Shown here piece after piece: positions 61,001 to 64,000 of a stretch of DNA of 64,000 nucleotides. This stretch comes from Membranipora membranacea (lineage: Eukaryota; Bryozoa; Gymnolaemata; Cheilostomatida; Membraniporidae). Below the pieces are notes generated by a model. The model saw only the letters and a program-made list of their open reading frames with translations. It had not been told where the DNA came from and searched no databases. Position numbers and translations under genes: made by a program. Location of the stretch: NCBI GenBank assembly GCA_914767715.1, contig OU612070.1, forward strand, positions 28,882,025 to 28,946,024, written 5' to 3'. Numbering within the stretch: the stretch's first letter is position 1; the number at the start of each line of letters is the position of its first letter.

Positions 61001-62894
61001 TGGTAAACGGGGAGGGTTTTTCAATATTCTGAGCTCCACTGTCACTTGGTCAGAGGTAAAGCAATGAAAGGAAGGTAATGACCTTTGCACCTCAATATGT
61101 ATGTAGTTGCTTAGCCAATCAGGACCACATATCAGACTTCAAAGTAAGGTTTTAGACACTAGTCTACATGGACTGTGCTCTATTACAGACACGCATATCA
61201 AGAGGGGGGGGGCCTGTGAATCAAGGAGGGCCAACTCCAAAATATACAACAATTTCAATCTAAAAAATCCATTTTGCAAAATTTTAAGTTTTCGCTCTGT
61301 CTGTCCAGTCGTTTGTCCTCGGTTGGTCTTTAGCACAGCTTATATAGTAGCAATGGATGATATAATCAATTAATCTATCCATTAAATAAATTCTTATTTG
61401 TATTTCTTCTGCAGATGACCCTTTGGAGCAGAGAAACCTTTATGACTCAAGGACAGATATTGTGAGAAGACTTAAGATAAGACTAGATTATTGGCGCAGA
61501 GTAAGAGTACAAGCTGTCTATGCTCTTGGAATGGCTAATGAAAACACCACTGTTCAGATTGGAAATCAAACTGTTGCAAGAATTTGGTTCTGTGATCCAG
61601 CTACAGACTTTCCTTTGCGATCTGTGCAAAATCCAATTTGTTTTCCAAATAGGATTTATTAGACTACTGTTTACTTTCTACACAACTTAAATTATTTATC
61701 TTTCCTATAACCTTTAGTAACTTAATACTTAATATATCATAAATTTTTCAAATCGCTTACCTAATTTTGTAATTTCCATTTTATCGGGATTTGGAGAATT
61801 TGATATAATCAATGTTACAATTATTATTATACCAGTGCTGCCACAGACTTACGTGGCCACCATTAAGGCCTGCTTAGAACTTTACTGAGGTCGGTAAATT
61901 TTATTTGACAGTTGGTGGATAGGAAGGCTGTGCTGTTCACCCTTCCGATGAATTAGCAATGCTATACCTCACCACAGCATCGGTGCATCTTGAGCAAAAC
62001 TTTGAGAGCAGACCAAAGATTATGCTGCGAATGTTGCAGCTTCCATTTCTCCTGTTGTCTACACGCTTAACTTGATATCTTAAACTGTACAGTGACTGCA
62101 GCTTTACTTAGCCTGTGACCATGGCGGCACACAGGCCGCCAAGAAACCACAATAAAGAAAGCTAGGCCCTTTTCATTAGATTTTTGTAAAATTCTACATT
62201 ACCTTTAGCTTAAGATTTAATCATGAGTTAAAGAGCGAGAGACATAGACTTAATATACTACCTAGACAGGCCAATAGCATTCAATACTGTCCCACTTAAA
62301 TAGCACGACATGACGTAATTAGTTTGTGCTGTGAGCCACAGTTTACTATATATCCATCAATGTAATAATGTGTAAAATCAAGGGACGCTGGGCATGATAT
62401 CAGCCGCTGTCCAGCCCCTTATTATTCAAACACAAAGAAAATTGGTGAGTGTATGCAAAAGACCTTTCCGTACGAGATGGTATTCATAATTTGTCTCCAG
62501 AGCCGGAACTTTTTATGATAAGAGACAATCATTAGCCAATAAACACAGCCATTTACCCTCAGCACTTCCTTCACTACTATAAAAATGTAAAGAACACCTA
62601 TAACACAAGATCACAAATACTTTGTTGGATGAGCCAGATCTAAGCACCAGCAACACCACCATCATCATTTTTTTCCTTAAAACTATTCGTAGTTGTGACT
62701 GGACACAACCAGTGTGCTCAAATTGGATTGCTAATTTTATTGTCGCTTCACAAGGAAGAATAGATCTGTGCTGTTAAATGAGTATGCAAACTACAGATAG
62801 CTGTTGTTCCTGAGTATGTATGATGAATCTAGAGTATGTGACAATAACTTAAAATTATTATACTTCAGTACTGTAGTCAAAATCTAATGGCCTT

Positions 62895-62977
62895 TACCCT
62901 GGCCAAACTTAATTTTGCCGATGCAGGTAAGGTTCTTCGAGTTTATAAATGTGATATCGGCGTCAACAGTGAATGTC
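62895..62977 (+). repeat. Conserved 85-bp block, copy 1
   Basis: It starts TACCCTGGCCAAACTTAA, contains TTTTGCCGATGCAGGTAAGG, and ends GTGATATCGGCGTCAACAGT followed by GAATGTC. The same block recurs at 63383-63473. Nothing else is recognisable in 61663-62894. Confidence 0.7.
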
Positions 62978-63382
62978 TATTGCTTCCCCGACCTACGACC
63001 TATACACAGAAACAGCAGCGTGAAAAAAAAAGTTATTACTGAGATGTCTAAAACTTTTTAAACATAATTGCGTCCGATGAAGACCATCCTCTTTTTAGTC
63101 GTGTTGTTTTCAACTGTGCAAAGGTATCCTCTCGCCTACATACCATCTATTGCCCACCAAAGTGCAGGACAGGAAAGCATTTAAAGAGCTTTTTTCCATA
63201 CTACATGTCAGCTCACAACAGAATTTAAAATCCAATCCTATCGCCTGTTAATACAATGATTGTTATAATAAGCCAAACCAAACCATAACACGTCATCATC
63301 TGAGCAAATGGTACTATGAAACTACAGAGGAAAAAGGATGGAACCATGTGACTCTAATAATTTCCAAAACTGGAAAATGAAA

Positions 63383-63473
63383 TACCGTGGCCAAACTTAT
63401 TTTTGCCGATGCCGGTAAGGTTCTTGGAGTTTTTGAGTTTATCAACGTGATATCGGCGTCAACAGTGAATGTC
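63383..63473 (+). repeat. Conserved 85-bp block, copy 2
   Basis: It starts TACCGTGGCCAAACTTAT and ends like copy 1. Differences are a few substitutions and a small insertion (TTTTTGAG region). Flanks of the two copies do not match each other. The stretch 63474-64000 holds no feature I can support. Confidence 0.7.
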
Positions 63474-64000
63474 AATTAGAGTGATATTTGAAAAGTACAA
63501 TTCCTGTAATGATCATTATTATTTTTCTTATCGTTACATTCACATTATTCTTATTCAATAGTTGATAAATCCCATAAAAACTATTTCAGCTTCGATCTAG
63601 GTGGAGCCCTGCAGACATCTCTATACTTCTCAAGATAGTGCAGCACGAGCACACTCAACAGTGATTACTGTATAATTGACAATGTCTCCTTACAGAGGGA
63701 TTTTTTAGTCATTGCAGAAGGGATTGTTGCTGCTCATTAATTCAAAAACTTCTCTGGCTGTCTAAATAAAGGGTTCAGAAGCTTATTTTATGGCTCAGAC
63801 TGGTTTCTATATTAATAGCCATTATTCATACTAAACCTTAGCTCATACCAACAAAAAATTATTGCAGGCTGCGGAGGTTTGTGCTTGTGAGCAGCCATGA
63901 TGCATATGAGGACGCAATTTTCGGCTGAGTCAAGCAATAATGCTGGTGATCGTTTGGCCGGCATTTATTTTTCAGTCTTGGAAATTATTAGAATCACTGC

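Larger units (their letters stand above)
50515..61662 (+). pseudogene. Arylsulfatase-B-like gene, about eleven exons, broken
   Basis: Exons: 50515-50669, 51213 to about 51324, about 51738-51817 (degenerate), 54004-54104, 54710-54795, 57033-57143, 58063-58133, 58507-58603, 58811-59042, 59514-59670, 60243-60399, 61415-61662. Motifs in order: secretion-type hydrophobic start (ILVLIQIAVLVLFL), KPNIVFIMADDLG with the metal-binding Asp pair, GWNDVGFHN, QFTCTP (modified-Cys site), WHLG, LPTNRGFDEY, RPLFL and APHSPLQ, LVSALDD, TSD|NGA, NYPLRGQK, EGGIRVP, HITDWLPT, WKLIIGD, and a last exon DDPLEQRNL to CFPNRIY. Such enzymes cleave sulfate esters in lysosome or secretion pathway. Lesions: frame change between signal peptide and KPN, stop and frameshift right after CTP where SR should follow, degenerate third exon, TGA across the 58133/58507 junction, and one base missing near 60300. 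Most other catalytic residues survive, so decay is recent. Confidence 0.8.

Overview
This is a 64 kb piece of an AT-rich animal (invertebrate metazoan) nuclear genome. The evidence is spliced genes with GT-AG introns, secreted C-type lectin and arylsulfatase-type genes, a BEL/Pao integrase (a metazoan retrotransposon group), several LINE reverse transcriptases, tRNA-derived SINEs, small TIR transposons of hAT, Tc1/mariner and pogo/Tigger type, and a large simple satellite. No bacterial or organellar features are visible. I cannot assign a phylum from the sequence alone.

Layout. 0-4.3 kb is retroelement debris: a BEL/Pao integrase end split by a LINE, a near-perfect foldback element, and a LINE relic. 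4.9-7.5 kb holds a short secreted-peptide gene start and an isolated Thr/Pro-rich exon. 8-18.4 kb is mostly LINE fragments, copies of an unnamed dispersed repeat (called R1 here), an inverted-repeat element and a SINE. 19.1-23.0 kb (minus strand) is the best gene in the window: eight coding exons, 619 codons, a secreted protein with three C-type lectin domains built by recent tandem duplication of a two-exon module. 24.46-31.85 kb is about 211 tandem copies of a 35-bp satellite that keeps exact register throughout.

32-36 kb carries a diverged local duplication, a Tc1/mariner-type MITE, a hAT-type MITE with a tRNA-like module, and a second SINE. 36.6-45.7 kb is a tandem array of about 4.1-4.3 kb units. 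Unit A contains an intact two-exon gene for a 63-residue secreted peptide ending in a CxCxCxC motif. Unit B has the same gene with a one-base deletion, and unit C is a remnant that has lost the gene. Each full unit also carries a small pogo/Tigger-like element that encodes only a 50-residue helix-turn-helix protein and contains another tRNA-like module. 50.5-61.7 kb is an arylsulfatase-B-like gene on the plus strand, recognisable over eleven exons but broken at several points, including directly after the catalytic CTP motif. Its introns have taken in two LINEs and a 2.0 kb long-TIR element full of quasi-tandem repeats. The last 2.3 kb is non-coding apart from one repeated 85-bp block.

Together the genes look like secreted or extracellular functions (lectin, lysosomal/secreted sulfatase, small Cys-rich peptides) in a transposon-rich region where local duplication and decay are recent. 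All exon models come from reading splice sites and frames by eye. No transcript or database evidence was available.
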